Shown in pieces: positions 46,097-58,495 of a stretch of 64,000 nt of DNA. The stretch is from NCBI GenBank assembly GCA_013115145.1, contig JAAPAO010000008.1, forward strand, positions 98,045 through 162,044, in the 5' to 3' direction. The translations under genes and the position numbers were made by a program. The stretch comes from Perkinsus chesapeaki. Lineage: Eukaryota > Perkinsozoa > Perkinsida > Perkinsidae. Under the pieces are notes generated by a model. The model had not been told where the DNA came from and did not search any database. It saw nothing but the letters and a program-made list of their open reading frames with translations. Within the stretch, counting starts at the first letter, position 1. Each line of letters opens with the position of its first letter.

Positions 46097-49000
46097 TCAT
46101 TGAGCACCATAGCGAGCAAACAGTCTTTGAAGCCACTGAGTTGTTTGAGCAACTTGGGGATCACGCCCACCGAGGGAATTGCCCAATGTCACCAACTTCG
46201 ATAGGAATGGTGCATCCTAACATCACATCAAAACACTATAATAACGCGGTAAGGCCACTGCTACTTACTCGCAAGTAGGAGGTCAACTGCTGTTGGAATG
46301 CCATCACCAAATCCCCTACCACTCCGAGGGCTGATTTTAAAGTGTCCGGAGAACCTGGTACCACACGGGAGTACGTCACCTGTGTCAGGACACCCTCAAC
46401 CTTACTGCAGCCATCATCGACAATTTTGACAACAAACTCGAGGATGCTTTGTACATAGTCCTTCAGCATGTCCAATTTATTACCGTCTCTCATACCGTGA
46501 ATCATACCTGATATATCCTCCTAACCCCAATGGACCCAGAGGTCAACAACAACACCTTACCAGTGTAAGCCTCTAAAACAGAGCTCCGCAAATCATTCAC
46601 ATAATCTATCCACTCCTCATCGGCATCAGCACTCGCCGTTATCGCGGTGGCCTGCTGTGCTACCATCATCACTGTTGGCAAGTACTTGGCGAATACTAAA
46701 CCGGCAGCTCCTCACCCGCCCCAGCCCTAGTCCAATGCCTTACCTCCTTTAACTGCTAAGGCGACATCCGATATAGCTCGGAAAACATCAGGCTTGAGCT
46801 TCTTATCTGCGTCCTGGTTCTGCATCAACATTACCATGGCTTCCATCATCTTATCGAGAAGGGCCTCATTGGGACCTGCTCAAGATAGCATCCTTCAGAG
46901 CCATCCTACTGGCCACTTACCCTCAGCCAAGGTATCATCCAAGGCCCTAGCGAGATCACCAACAGCTCCAATAGCCATCTGGCAAACCTATAGGAGATTG
47001 TAAACCAACCTAGTAGAGTGAAATTGATGTTACTGAAAACTCTTCGTGGTTGCTGATTGCTGCTATAACAACTGGTCCAAATTGCGGCATATACTTGTTG
47101 AATTTCTGATAGAATAAATGTTTAACGGTAGTCAGCCCTATGATAGTTCGTATCCTTGCCCTACTACCTTTCCGAGAGCCGACGCCAAACTTGTCACCGC
47201 CAGCAACGCTTCCTCGTGCACCTGCCGCCATACAGCCTTATCCTCACACTACCTTCGCAGGGTCATCACTTACCACAATAGTGTTAGGATGAGATGATTG
47301 CTGTAGATGCTGATACAGCTCGAAGACCTGACTTAGCATTTACCCCTCAGTTCACCTCGCCCGCTAGCATTACCCCCATATACAGCTGCATAAGCTTATC
47401 TGCCATGGGCTCCATATCAGCACTGCCCTTCATTCGCTGTGTTACAACCTATCATACCACACTTCCTTCAAATCAGCGACCCATCCCCCTATTACCTGAA
47501 GGTTCCCGCATATATGACCGTGCAACTCCAACTCTTTATCGTTCAGTTGCTGTACCACAGCTGGGTTCAAAATCTGCCACAATAAAGAGCGTCGGAAATC
47601 CAAAGCCACCACCGAACTGGCAGCACCTGCTCCAATCTAGAAGCCATCTCCCCTGCCAGCTCCGGCATGTGCTTCTGGACATCCTTCCCACTGCTGCTAA
47701 CAATGGAGCTTACAGCAGCATACGCTGCATTACGAAGGCCACGCTTCGCTCCGTCGGGGCGCTGATGCACATTTGCCATTTTCATACACCGTTAGCCGTC
47801 CTCACCTGAGCAGTCTCCAAAAGCCTCTGGACAATTTGAATGAAGTAAGGGGAGAGTATTGTAGTTGGTGCGTCCCGATCCTGGTCGCTGCCAAGTACAT
47901 CGAATATCCAGCAACTGAGTGAGGGCATCAATACTGCATCATCTCCACCACCAACAAGCATTGGTTGCCTCCTTTTCTTACATATTAACAGCCACTCTAG
48001 GCTCGTCCTGGAGCTTAGCAAACAGCACCGGTATAAGCTCTGCCAGCATCTGAGGGTTCTGCGCGAAGATAGGCGTGTGGAATTGAGCGATCCTGCCAAG
48101 GATGTCATGAAAGCTATAACCACACCACCATACCGTCCGATCGTCCACGCTGCAGTGTCCCTTACTGCCGCCGATTGGTCATTCAAAGCGGCCACTATAT
48201 GAGGAAGCGACTGACATACATACCATTAATACCTTCCAATAGGGCCCAGCCTACCGCTTGAACTGGTGGCCCCAGCTTGGCGGTTGAAGGACCGTCCATA
48301 ATAGAACCATACCTGACCATAGCCTTGCCAACGCCTCCAACTGCGGACATTACGCTAAGATAGCTGCCTCCCTATGATGCCAGTCCGGCGCACCAAAGTT
48401 GTTATTCACAAAGACAAGTACCGGCTCCACACACTCATCCCCCACAACCTGAGCCACTAGGGAAAGGCAAGTGCCAGCCGCCATCCCTGCGCTCCACGTA
48501 TCATCGTCATCATCTTCATCCTAAATACCATACCATCCACCCGACACCAAGGCTAAAGATGCTCCTACAAGTTGCTGGTTAGCAGCCGCTATCTTCTCTG
48601 TCAGCAATGGGATAAGGAAGCCCAACGCTTGACGGATGAAGTTCTGTGATTGGCGCGGCGGTGCTCGACCTTCACTTCTGGCCTGACAGGAACCCTACAT
48701 GACCATGGGAGCCAGAAGGATAGCTCACCTCCTGCTCGACGTCCTTGAGGAAGATCTCTTCATCACATATGGAAGACCAGAGCTCCATGGCCGGGATGGC
48801 CAGGTTATCGCCGCCCTTTGATATGCACTCAAACGATAGCTGCCCAAGAGACAGTAGCCGTCAGGTTACGAATAAGCCGCTATTACATTGCCGATAATAG
48901 GCATGTAAGGAGCCATGAAATCATAGTACTCTGACACCGCCTGGACCAAATCCTCATAGGCCGCCACCTTCACATTATCGTCGACATGCTTAGCATTCTC

Positions 49001-49967
49001 ACACACAACTTCCATCATGAAATTACGTTGATTCTAAAGGCAAAGCTCAGGCCCTTAACAACGACCGTCACCCACTATTACCGCATCACTGAAGTTTTCC
49101 TCAGCCAATATGAGAACGTAATAGAAGGCCTTGGTAGCCTCCAACTTGGCCGGAACATGGTCATCCCGCATGCCCTAAACAAGCCCATATCAACACCGTG
49201 CCACCGCTGCCTCCCAATCATTATCCTACCTGAACCACTGCTGTGACGATCTGTGTGGAAGTCTCAGAAGGTATCTCGGCTCCAGCTTCAGTGACCAGTG
49301 TTGCCAATTCCTCAGATAGATAACCGAGACAGGTCAGCACAACCTACTAGGATTAGTAGCCAGCATCACTCATTATTGCTAGTATACCTGTTTGGTAAGC
49401 GGGTCACCCTTCTGTGCCTGTTCAGCAAGGCCAGGCACTAGATCCTTCCACTGGCCTCGAGGCAGTTCAATGCCACCAATAGCCGAGATAACCTCAACAC
49501 AACGACATGCCAAAAGCCACTACTAAGCCATAGACTCACCTGAGCGCTTGTTTTCCTGGCCACAACCTCCTTACTAGTGGTAAGGGTCTTCACAGACAGC
49601 TCCCTTATACCGCCCTTAACGTTCTCGTCCAATGCCAGCCATCTATTAGCGGCGGCGGTGACATTATAGATAACATAATAACAACATAACTACCTTTCCT
49701 GGCACTCCTTCTTCTTTGCCTTGTCCTTCTTGCTGAGGGCGTTCTTCAAAACCAACCCAGCCAGTTGTCGTACACCCAGCGGCTTGCCCTCATCTGCAAG
49801 CTCACTGGCCAGCAACGGGAACAGCTGTGCCGGGCTATTCTGCAGCAACAGGAATAACAACGTTCAGAGTGGGTGCTGGTTACCTGCTCCGCTGCTGCTA
49901 GCTGTGCCTCCGCCTCAGACCTCTTGGTTGGGTCTTGGCACATTAGCAAGATATTTGTCAGGTCCAT
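46097..49967 (-). CDS. KPNB1: Importin subunit beta-1 (karyopherin beta-1), multi-exon
   Basis: Nuclear import receptor built of HEAT repeats; binds importin-alpha or cargo, nucleoporins and RanGTP. The minus-strand ATG at 49967 starts [20 protein letters not shown] as in importin-beta. Clear HEAT motifs follow. [20 protein letters not shown] (about 48135-48195) equals the conserved [10 protein letters not shown] helix, followed by the exon with [20 protein letters not shown] and [16 protein letters not shown] (about 47630-47750). Near the end is [17 protein letters not shown] (about 46270-46330). The last exon, [20 protein letters not shown], ends with TGA at 46097-46099. The gene length (3.9 kb with short introns) fits a protein of about 870 aa. 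Individual splice sites were not all worked out. Confidence 0.85.
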
Positions 49968-50534
49968 GATGATGATGACGGGCCAAAGGGAGAATAATCA
50001 AGCAAACGACTACTACCAGACATTTCATAATGCGACCCTGCCTACTAGGCGATGAAACGGCTAAGATACGGGTAGATGACGGATCTAATAGAAGAGAGCT
50101 GTCTAGTACAGTAGATGTGATAGGTACGAGCGAGGCTATTGGATAAGGACTACTCCTCCTTCCTAGCTCAAACTAAGCCGTAACGGAGAAGGCGACATTA
50201 ATATCCACGACGACGACGAATCAAATGCTTCGCTCCGCCCAATTTTTGATGCACGTTTACACAAAAACGGTTGATGGCACTCCGGGGACGGGGGGGGGGG
50301 GAAGTAAGCCCTATTACAGTGGACTGGGTTAGTAGGCAAGTTAGATGGGAACTCAACGGGAACGTAATATGGTTGTTAAACGGGAAATAATTTCATGAAT
50401 AGGAAGTGACGCGAGGCATGTATAAGCACAAGATGGCTACTATTACGAACACTCCTATACACTAGCTCCGGAGAATGGTCAAGCTATCAACCTTAATTGA
50501 ATCTTAACAACACAATGATATCTCATAGAAATGC
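49968..50534. other. Intergenic with a 12-G tract
   Basis: Lies upstream of importin-beta. A run of 12 G (50290-50301) is a likely sequencing or slippage-prone spot. No supported gene. Confidence 0.5.
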
Positions 50535-50932
50535 TCATCCTCTTTCATTAGAATCGTCCCCATCCTTCTTGTAGCCGATAGCTGCCGAAAACACCTTCTG
50601 GGACTCTTTAATTGGGTCATCTAACCACCAGCTTTACCCATCACCTTCACGCTTCTATACCCTACCTTCATGCAACGGTAGCGTCCCCGTAAGACACCCT
50701 TCGCCAGCAGCTCGAGGATCTCGCTGAAGGTTGGCTGGTCGCTGCAATAAGGCCCGCACAGCTTCATAGGTCGCTCTGGATTCCTCAAGATAATCCTCTT
50801 CGAGTTTACGTCTGACAATTGACGATCTTATTCCGATCCATACACCACACAGGGGTACATTCGTTTATCCATGGGCTCGACGATCTCCCTATATGAAGGC
50901 ACACTAGAGCTGCTACTAGTTTTCGTTGGCAT
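50535..50932 (-). CDS. Small hypothetical protein, three exons
   Basis: Not recognised. The minus-strand ATG at 50932 gives MPTKTSSSSSVPSYREIVEP, then MDKRMYPC. A GTGTATGG...TCAG intron joins VNSKRIILRNPERPMKLCGP, TFSEILELLAKGVLRGRYRC and MKVGYRSVKVM. A second intron (GTAAAG...AAAG) joins ESQKVFSAAIGYKKDGDDSN and a TGA at 50535-50537. The total is about 105 aa, with no signal peptide or membrane span. Three exons splice cleanly in frame, which supports a real gene. Confidence 0.5.
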
Positions 50933-51081
50933 TATTCTGGACCGCAGAGGGGCTGAGTTACCACTATACAGCAACAACGCAACAACACCTTTCCAATAGG
51001 CACGTGAGAAACCAAACAGTGCAAAAATGTCTTAGTCGATCTTGCGACGTCGAGCTAAACAAAGAGTCTTGGTGATAAGCG

Positions 51082-51356
51082 TTAAGCCTCTTCCTTACAA
51101 GGCGGGCCTTGCCTGCTGCTGCCGCTGCTGGCCTTCTGCTCTTTGATGGCCTCCTTCTCGTACTGTGCATAGTCGGTGGTAGGAGGCTTACCTATGTATC
51201 CCATAGCATATAGGGACTGCAAGAGGACAATAAAGATGACTGTGAATATGAGCAACCACGACCAGGGCTGAAAGGAAGTGATAACAATGGAAGCTACGCT
51301 GCTTCGCCACTTACTGAGTTGTCGTTCAATACCTTCCACATGCTCACTTCGCGCAT
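51082..51356 (-). CDS. Small single-pass membrane protein
   Basis: The minus-strand ATG at 51356 (MREVSMWKVLNDNS) splices in phase over a 47-nt GT-AG intron (51268-51314) to PWSWLLIFTVIFIVLLQSLY, one strong transmembrane helix. A hydrophilic tail with TTDYAQYEKEAIKEQKASSG ends at 51082. About 75 aa. The ATG near 51339 in another frame reads through the intron and is less likely. A short N-tail, one helix and a charged C-tail suggest a small subunit of an organelle membrane complex, but no family is recognised. Confidence 0.6.
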
Positions 51357-51530
51357 CTTATCAACAACGGTTTATTTAACTGCAAACATTCTCCAGTGGT
51401 GAAGTCAAACCCGAAATAACACTGCACTTAGCCACATTAAGGAAACACTACAATTTACACAGTATTATATCAATAAGCAATGGTTGCGTATACCCCCACA
51501 CCACCACCAGCAGCAGCGGCATAGGTCTTC

Positions 51531-54500
51531 CTATCTCCGTTTAGCCCCGTGACACTTCTTGTACCTATCAAGCTTGTGAAGAGAAGATATCTTATACAAC
51601 TTCATTAACGGTTGAGTTATCCATTTACTAGGTGAAGTTCCACCTTCCAGCCAGCCCCCCCCACCAATGTGGCGGCCATCAGATTCCTTACTTCAGCCCG
51701 CTGCCGCAGGGGCACTTCTCATTCACACCAATTTTCTTCTTGGTAGCAATCGGTCCAGACTTGTCGGTGCTCTCGACCTCTGACGCTTCATTACTGGTAG
51801 ACACACTGCTCGTGCCACCAATGCTCATCTGGCTGGGTGTCTGACACACCAGTGATCCCCCTGCCCCCATCCACGCTAAGCGCTCACAATCTCGTTATTC
51901 GGCACATCGCTGCCACTATTGGACGCTCCAGTGCTGGCCTGCTCCTCGGCAATCTTTACAGCTCGCCGCGTGTCGTCCTCTTGCAACTGAACAATCATAC
52001 CACTCCTTCTCTACATCACGCCTGCTATACTCACCGCTAGACGCTTGGCAAGGCACTCGGACGGCAAGGTGTAAAAGAGAAGATACGCCTCCGTCGATAG
52101 CACCTGTAACATACCGCTGCAACACAGTAAATGCCGGAAAGTGCCCCACCTGACTCTCAGTTGCTGGCGTTATCGTTTCGTCATCACACCGCCACCATTG
52201 GTCCTGTCCATCGCAGACATAGGAAACGTAATGTCCGCTCTGTAGGGTGGCATTTATGCGACTGAGAAGGGACCCTCAGAAAATATCAAAACGGTATGCG
52301 CCAAGAAACCTCGAAGCCTGAACCTTCAAATGCGGCTAGTCTACTGTTTGTGAGTGAGGATACTGTTCACTGTCAAAGCTACGTACCGTGTACTGTTCTA
52401 CCCAGGCACATTGAAGTAGCCCTTAATAAGGCATTCAACTTACCTAGTAAGATGCGTCACAACACCAATAAGTTTATATTGTTCAGCTAGGTCACCATGA
52501 GGTGAGGTTGATACGCAGTATGGTCGAAGGTTGAGCCTTGTTGGGAAGGTAACCTAAACCAGTACCACACAAATCAACAAGCAGATTTGAACTCTAGAGC
52601 CCCTTCAACAACCCCTGGGACGCTGATTTCCCATGGTGCCCCATCCAATGCAGTGTGTTCCTCGAGAGACAGAAAGTGCTGCTAGTGCTGAAATAGACAG
52701 CTTGATAGAAAATGTTCGCTAGTGAAACGAAGAAGTCGAATACCGCAGTCCAACCGTAAGGTACATTCTACAATGTTCTGCATTGTGGCCCTGATGCTAT
52801 CAGGTCAAATGGCACTGATAATGGCGAGTAATATTCACTCGCCACGAAAATGACATCCGCCAACCGCCCCTCACCGTTTGTTTGTTTTTCATCATATGCA
52901 TGTCGAACCTCTTCAGATGGATAACAAGGACCATAGGGGTATCGTAGAGCAAGATTCTACGGGCCGCACGCACTCTGAAGAAATTCAAACTCTCCCCGAC
53001 CACAAAGCCATCGAATTCTACCGGTTCTTGCAGCACTCGCATAGGAGCTTGTTGTCCTTGTCCAGCCGAGAGGGGGCAGTAAACAGCCGCAGACAGTCTT
53101 CCAACGACGAGGTGATGCCAGGCATGAGGTCGACCGACAAATCCAGGTAGGGCTCTGAAGAGGAAGCGACAATTGCCCAGCTGCTTCTTTGAGACGGTAG
53201 AGTTCGCTACCACTAACATAGGTCTGTTTCGGACACTTAGGGCACTGTGTCAACGTAGCCAGCCACGCCCCAAAGAGCCTCGAGTTGATAGCAGAGTCGT
53301 AATCGATGGGGCCCTCCATACCGTCTGAGCAAGCCGAAGACAATGAACCCCTTCAGAACACACCAGCCAGCATAGCTCACCTGTCCGGCGCACTATGTCA
53401 GCAGTAGCAGACTCGAGACGGTCCAGTATGTAGCGAAGGAACTCGTGAGCATCATGCTGGTAACTGAATCAGCAACAGTAAGAGACTGAAGGAGTCTACA
53501 GGTACCGGCCTACCCAAGCGGAAGGCTGTCGTCCAGTATGAGCGGCAAAGTGTCCCGAGGATACACACTAGATCTTGATACCGATACCGAGTCGTACAGG
53601 GGACCGTTACTGAGCGGTATGATACCCTCTTTAGCGCTAGGTTCATCCACAGGCTCGACACTTTGGATGGGTAGGAGCACCGAGCCTAATAGCGTGGTAT
53701 CTTCCACTCTACAAGTAAGCCCAACTTACTTCCATCCTCTAACTCCACAGTAACCGCTACAGCTCCACCAATCGAGGAGATGCCAGCAGCAGCAGCGGTA
53801 CTATCGCCGATGGGCAGCTCATTGGCATCATGGTAGACATCACCACCGTCGGTTTCCATACCCCCGGACTCAGCGTCATCATAGGTATCATCGTCAGTGG
53901 CCAGGACCGCTGGGTCTGTATGCAAGCGAGTTACCGTTCCTATTTTACTCTCGGCTTCTTGGCAGTTGATACGAACCTGAGGAAGTCCCAATATATGGGC
54001 ACAGCCCTGATGACCTCCAGGCCCACGGAGTGCGGAAAAGGAAGAAGGAGGCATAACTCTCTACTAGAGAGAACGCGGATTGAGAATGTGGATTGAGTCG
54101 ACAAGACTCCCGCCATCCCTATCACCTTGCAGCCCAGAGTGAGTTCCCGAGGCGACAACATTGTCGGTGGCGGCAAATCCTGTGGTCGGGGCGGCGTCGG
54201 TGTGGGAAAATATCTGACAAGTCGAGGAGGCATCAATACAACCCCCGAGCTGCCGGACTACTACTCATCTAAGAGTCGGACGAACGAGCGTAGGAATACG
54301 GACTTCTCATCGGTTGCCAGCAAATCCACCTCCAGAAGACCTAATAGAACAGGATACCGCTACAGCGAGGTTTATTATTATCACTTTTAATATAACGAAC
54401 AAAAAGTGGTATCCTGAAGAGGCATTGTAGAACCTGACATCACCCATCGGCCCTTCGACGACTGAGCTATCGCCGAGCTACTGAGTTGGCAAAGCACGTG

Positions 54501-55631
54501 TTGCCTATATTATCTATACCCTTCATCGGAGCTTCCCAGGGGTTATTGGATGGATCTGGCCATAGATCGTATGCTAGTGGTAATAAGCGACCTACTGCTT
54601 ACCTGCTCGACTAGCCTGTGACACCATATGCCTCCACTGCCGTTCAGGTATTACCTACGACAAGAACACATCCGACTACGACAAGTAAAGATTAATCCAC
54701 AATGACACCGCTACATCACCACAGTGTTGGGACGTAGACATAAGTTCAAGAAATGGCGAGGAAACGAAAGTATGAGGGAACAGCTGGATATTGGGACGCC
54801 TTTCCGATTTTCCTTCATTAAAGAAAGCGGGTCGATAGATGGCCATTGAACCGCTGTACGTGTAAAAATCGCAAGGGGAATTAGAGAAGGCGAATGAGAC
54901 CATCATACGAGTGGCATCTAGAGAGAGCCTAGGACTATAGAAGAATGTGAAGCAGTCTCTTCTTCCTGTAGTTGCGTTATCGACGGACATTAACAACATA
55001 TAGAGCTATATATAATTAATGCAGATATGTGATAACTATTTTTCCTAAGTATATGATGATGATGAGGCCACCTAGATGACTTTAGGTTTGCTCAATTTTG
55101 TATCAATCCCATCTTCGAGAGTAGTATGTAGTTGTCCTGTACGGACAGGATGATGTCCGTATATACTCCTTTAAAGCTTCACCATACCCAGTCAGTGTGC
55201 CTATAACCAATCTACCCCCTACGCCTTCAACTGCTACTATACAATACCAATTCCAATCAGAGCAGTGTACCGTAATAGTAACCTCCGTACGCCATCCCTT
55301 CCAGTACTCCACTACTACCTTCCTTCTTTTATCAGCTCTCATCTTCAACATAGTGACAGGTAATAGTGAAGGAGCTCTACCAGGGGCCTCAGAATGCCCA
55401 CAAGATGCCTAATAATGCCCTCTATGCCACCACCCCTTTCATAACCCGACCTGATGGCCCATGACCCAATCCTTTTTCTGACACGCTGGGCTGCAGTAAT
55501 ACCTACACCACCGACGTCACTTCCCTAAGCGTAATTCTGTATTACACTTGCCGACATCGTGTACAAAGGTTAGTGGCCGGCTGGAAGCAATTGGCACATA
55601 GATGCCCTCGTGCCTGGCGATTGGACTGCAT
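51531..55631 (-). CDS. Ubiquitin-specific protease with N-terminal MYND finger and C-terminal SEC-C motif
   Basis: Cysteine protease that removes ubiquitin. The minus-strand ATG at 55631 (MQSNRQARGHLCANCFQPAT) starts a MYND zinc finger that continues after an intron as RQVYYCSPACQKKDW. A linker exon around 55103-55351 (VVVEYWKGWRTEVTITVHCS) follows. The USP domain has all hallmarks: Cys box GIDNIGNTCFANS (catalytic Cys codon 54494-54496), QHDAHEFLRYILDRLE (about 53405-53455), MVLVIHLKRFDMH (about 52900-52940) and His box SGHYVSYVCDGQDQWWRCDD (about 52165-52240). Next come AYLLFYTLPSECLAKRL and a spacer. A SEC-C zinc motif EKCPCGSGLK plus YKKCHG follows, split by an intron, ending with TAG at 51531-51533. 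MYND-USP resembles plant UBP15-19. The SEC-C end could in principle be a separate gene, but the exons join without a promoter-sized space. Confidence 0.8.
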
Positions 55632-56195
55632 TATCCCCAAAAACTCGATGGACGATCGCTCTATCCCAGAGGTGATGATACTAGTGAACCCAACAATGTG
55701 ATTGGTCACCACTACAACTAGAGACACTCTACTAGATCTCAGGGAGCGGACGCTACCCCACAGGCAAACCACGGCGAGAATCGAGTCACCAAAGCAAAGT
55801 ACAAAAGCGCTATGACGACCGAGCATTCCGGTAGAGAATAAACCATACCAGCACAGGCAGCAGGCCGTTTGCCTGTCACGTGCTGCTGATCATTGTCAGC
55901 TACATTCGAGAGGAGCGGTATGAGTAGCCTCGAGTGGTGGGGGAAATTTATATCGTATAAGATGCTCTATTGCGCTTCTGTAAACTACTACTAGTAATAA
56001 TCTGCTAAATGCTGCTGATAACTGCTATCAATGAATCATTCATTACCACAGCCAATGGTAATAGTACTACTATACGGCTAAAGCATGGCACGCGGCGGCC
56101 TACTGCGGCTTAACCACACCAGTGAAATCGCTGGAAGGATCGTACCTGAATAGTAAGGTGGATCTGAGAACACGCTTCGGACAAGGGTAGTATAA
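55632..56195. other. Intergenic between the CAX and USP genes
   Basis: No supported gene. It holds the 3' region of the minus-strand CAX gene and the promoter of the USP gene. Confidence 0.5.
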
Positions 56196-57872
56196 CTACC
56201 AGAATGCGACAGCTATGATGAGATAAGTGAGCTGCAACATAAGACCTTCCAACCAGTTGCTCTTACCGTCCACAAGGATCGATAAAGTGATTAACACAGA
56301 GAGCACCTATGTAACGGAGGGATCGCTTTCCCTGGACGTAGGAGGGCTTACCAAGATGGCAACACTGAGGGCGTTGAAGTCCAAATCCATAGGTACACCC
56401 ATGCACCATCCAACTATAACGGCAAAGGGGATCTATAAACAACAACTAGACGTTGGAGGCAGCAGCGGCAGATGTGGTACTTACCACGAAGAGCGCTATC
56501 TGAGTGCTGGACCCAACGGCAATACCAATGGCAATGACAGGCTTGTCCATGATGGCCATTCTTACCGAGGTTACGTGCTCACAGGCATTACCGATAATAG
56601 GAAGGAGTATTACACCAATGAAGGAGGCAGATACGTTACACTCCGAACTGAAAGGAAGGAATAATAGTAAGAAACATTAACGAAGAGTGGTAGACCTACA
56701 CGACACCCTCAATAGAGCCTACTAGGTACTCTGAGTTCACAGCTACAAGGACAGTGGACGCCTGATAAGAGGGATATACTGTTGAATACATACAATCGTT
56801 GTATTACGCATAAAATGAGCATTGATGACCATATCGACATAGTAGCCTCAGCTTGGTCATCATCAGAGGACTCGAACACTTGGAGATGAGTGTATCTATA
56901 AAGGGGAGAGTGACAACACTATTGGCTGTAGTAGTTGTGTGGTGGTACAATTGGAAGAATAGGAAGCCGACGTAGCTGATAAGGAGGAATATGGAGGCGA
57001 CTCGAGAGATGCTAAGGACGGTATCGTCCAGCTGAGCTTCGCTGCTGAACTCCGAACCCACAGATGATTTGAACACCTGAAATCCTGTCATACCAGGGCT
57101 GCGCTTGACACGCACTTGAGTGCGGCCCACCTACCGTAGGGACAGCGAAGGCTGCACAAGCCAGTAATAGCATACTCATGTTGGTCATTGGGCCCGTCTC
57201 TAGGAACTCCTGTTCTTTATTACGACGACCCAAACCACCAAAGAAGAAGGACATTCCCAAAACCTATAGTAGGGAACCAGTGGAAAGCTGCTGAGACGAT
57301 TAGTGGTGGTTGCTTACCAGCAAAAGATTGGAGAGGATAGATCCCAGCAGGGAGCCCTTCACCACGGTAATAAGATTCTAAATAGGTCGCTTCGATGCCA
57401 CATGTCTAGCCCTCAGTTATTACCAATAGCAAACTCTGTATTGAAACTATCATTTCCACAGCGTTGCCGAATGTGGCATTCAGAAGGCCTCCTAAAGTCT
57501 CATTTTTGAGACCGGCAGCCAGCTCCTCAGTTGCATCACCTAATGCACTTCACTGCTAACTAATGACCGCCAATCAACTTACCGAGAATCTTGGCGAGCG
57601 GTAATAAGGCCATAAAGTTGGTACCAAATACCCACAATGGAGACCATCTAAATACACCGGCGCATATTCCGATTGGAACAAACGCTATGAGTGCCTAAAA
57701 GCAGTAGCAGCAGCCGTCAGTCGCTAAGGCCACATTACAAGCTCACGTTAAAGGGCTCAAAAAGCATAGACTTAATCCCCATCCATTCCTTTTTGGCCTT
57801 GGACATCTCAGGTGGTGGAGCGCTGTTACCTATACCGAATTGCGAGTTACTATAAGACCGGTCAGAGAGCAT
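56196..57872 (-). CDS. CAX: Vacuolar-type Ca2+/H+ antiporter (CAX family), multi-exon
   Basis: It exchanges protons for Ca2+ to load acidic stores. The minus-strand ATG at 57872 gives [20 protein letters not shown], then [13 protein letters not shown]. After an intron comes [20 protein letters not shown] and then the first Ca2+-binding repeat [20 protein letters not shown] (about 57430-57500). [19 protein letters not shown] and [20 protein letters not shown] follow in the middle. The second repeat, with [20 protein letters not shown] and [17 protein letters not shown], lies around 56500-56600. The end, [20 protein letters not shown] followed by VAFW, stops at 56196-56198. Both GNA-E repeats have their acidic residue. 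Ten or eleven spans fit the family. Confidence 0.9.
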
Positions 57873-58495
57873 TAGCGATTACTCAACAATGACTGTTCAA
57901 GAGCGGTGCTGTTGCTGTTGTCCGCTTTGTCCCCGCTTGTGATCCTCTCCATCCGACTGTTTCGGATGTGAGCCGATGCTTGACGAAACGATATATTGGC
58001 CATAGTAACAACAACAGTCGGAAGTAATGAACTTATTGTCAATAACAGAATATTAAAATGAACGGTAGAAGTGCCACAAATAGTGTCCCTATGTCTATGA
58101 AATCACTTTAGATTTTGTACGCCAAAGGACAGGATAACCTTTAGGGTCTTACATCCCTCGAAGAGGTTAATATAACGATACGCCTTTCGAGGGCCCGCAA
58201 TAGCGGCTACTTATTGTCTGTATTGGAAAGTCGGGGATCCACTTACACAGCCGATCATCAGCGACTCCCAGATGATACCACTACAATCGATTCCATTTTA
58301 TCCTAGCCGTAGCGCACGCGGCTTCTATGCCGTACATCGAAGGTTCAAACCTCACAAGGGTCCTTTTTTGCTTCCGTCTTGCGTCGGTACACTTAGTAAC
58401 AAGGAGCACTTATCAGCTAGAAACACCGCCGTAAACATATGTCCGTAAGCACTCGTATACGTAAAAGCTCCGCACAGAGCACCAACAACCTCCGC
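57873..58495. other. Intergenic with a tRNA-like element
   Basis: No protein gene is seen. It contains the Pol III-like sequence listed at 58305-58371. Confidence 0.5.
58305..58371 (+). ncRNA. tRNA-like or tRNA-derived Pol III element (degenerate)
   Basis: TAGCCGTAGCGCACGCGG resembles a tRNA A box and D arm. A TTCTAT loop resembles an Arg(UCU) anticodon loop, and GGTTCAAACC fits the B box. A T6 tract, a Pol III terminator type, starts about ten bases later. However, the acceptor stem does not pair and the T and anticodon stems have mismatches. It is therefore more likely a tRNA relic, a SINE-type fragment or chance than a working tRNA. Confidence 0.2.

Noticed and set aside
47294-47809. 171-codon plus-strand open frame
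   Set aside because: It lies antisense to importin-beta exons with clear HEAT motifs; its translation has no domain and poor composition.
56227-56664. 145-codon plus-strand open frame
   Set aside because: Antisense to the CAX second repeat and its [14 protein letters not shown] segment.
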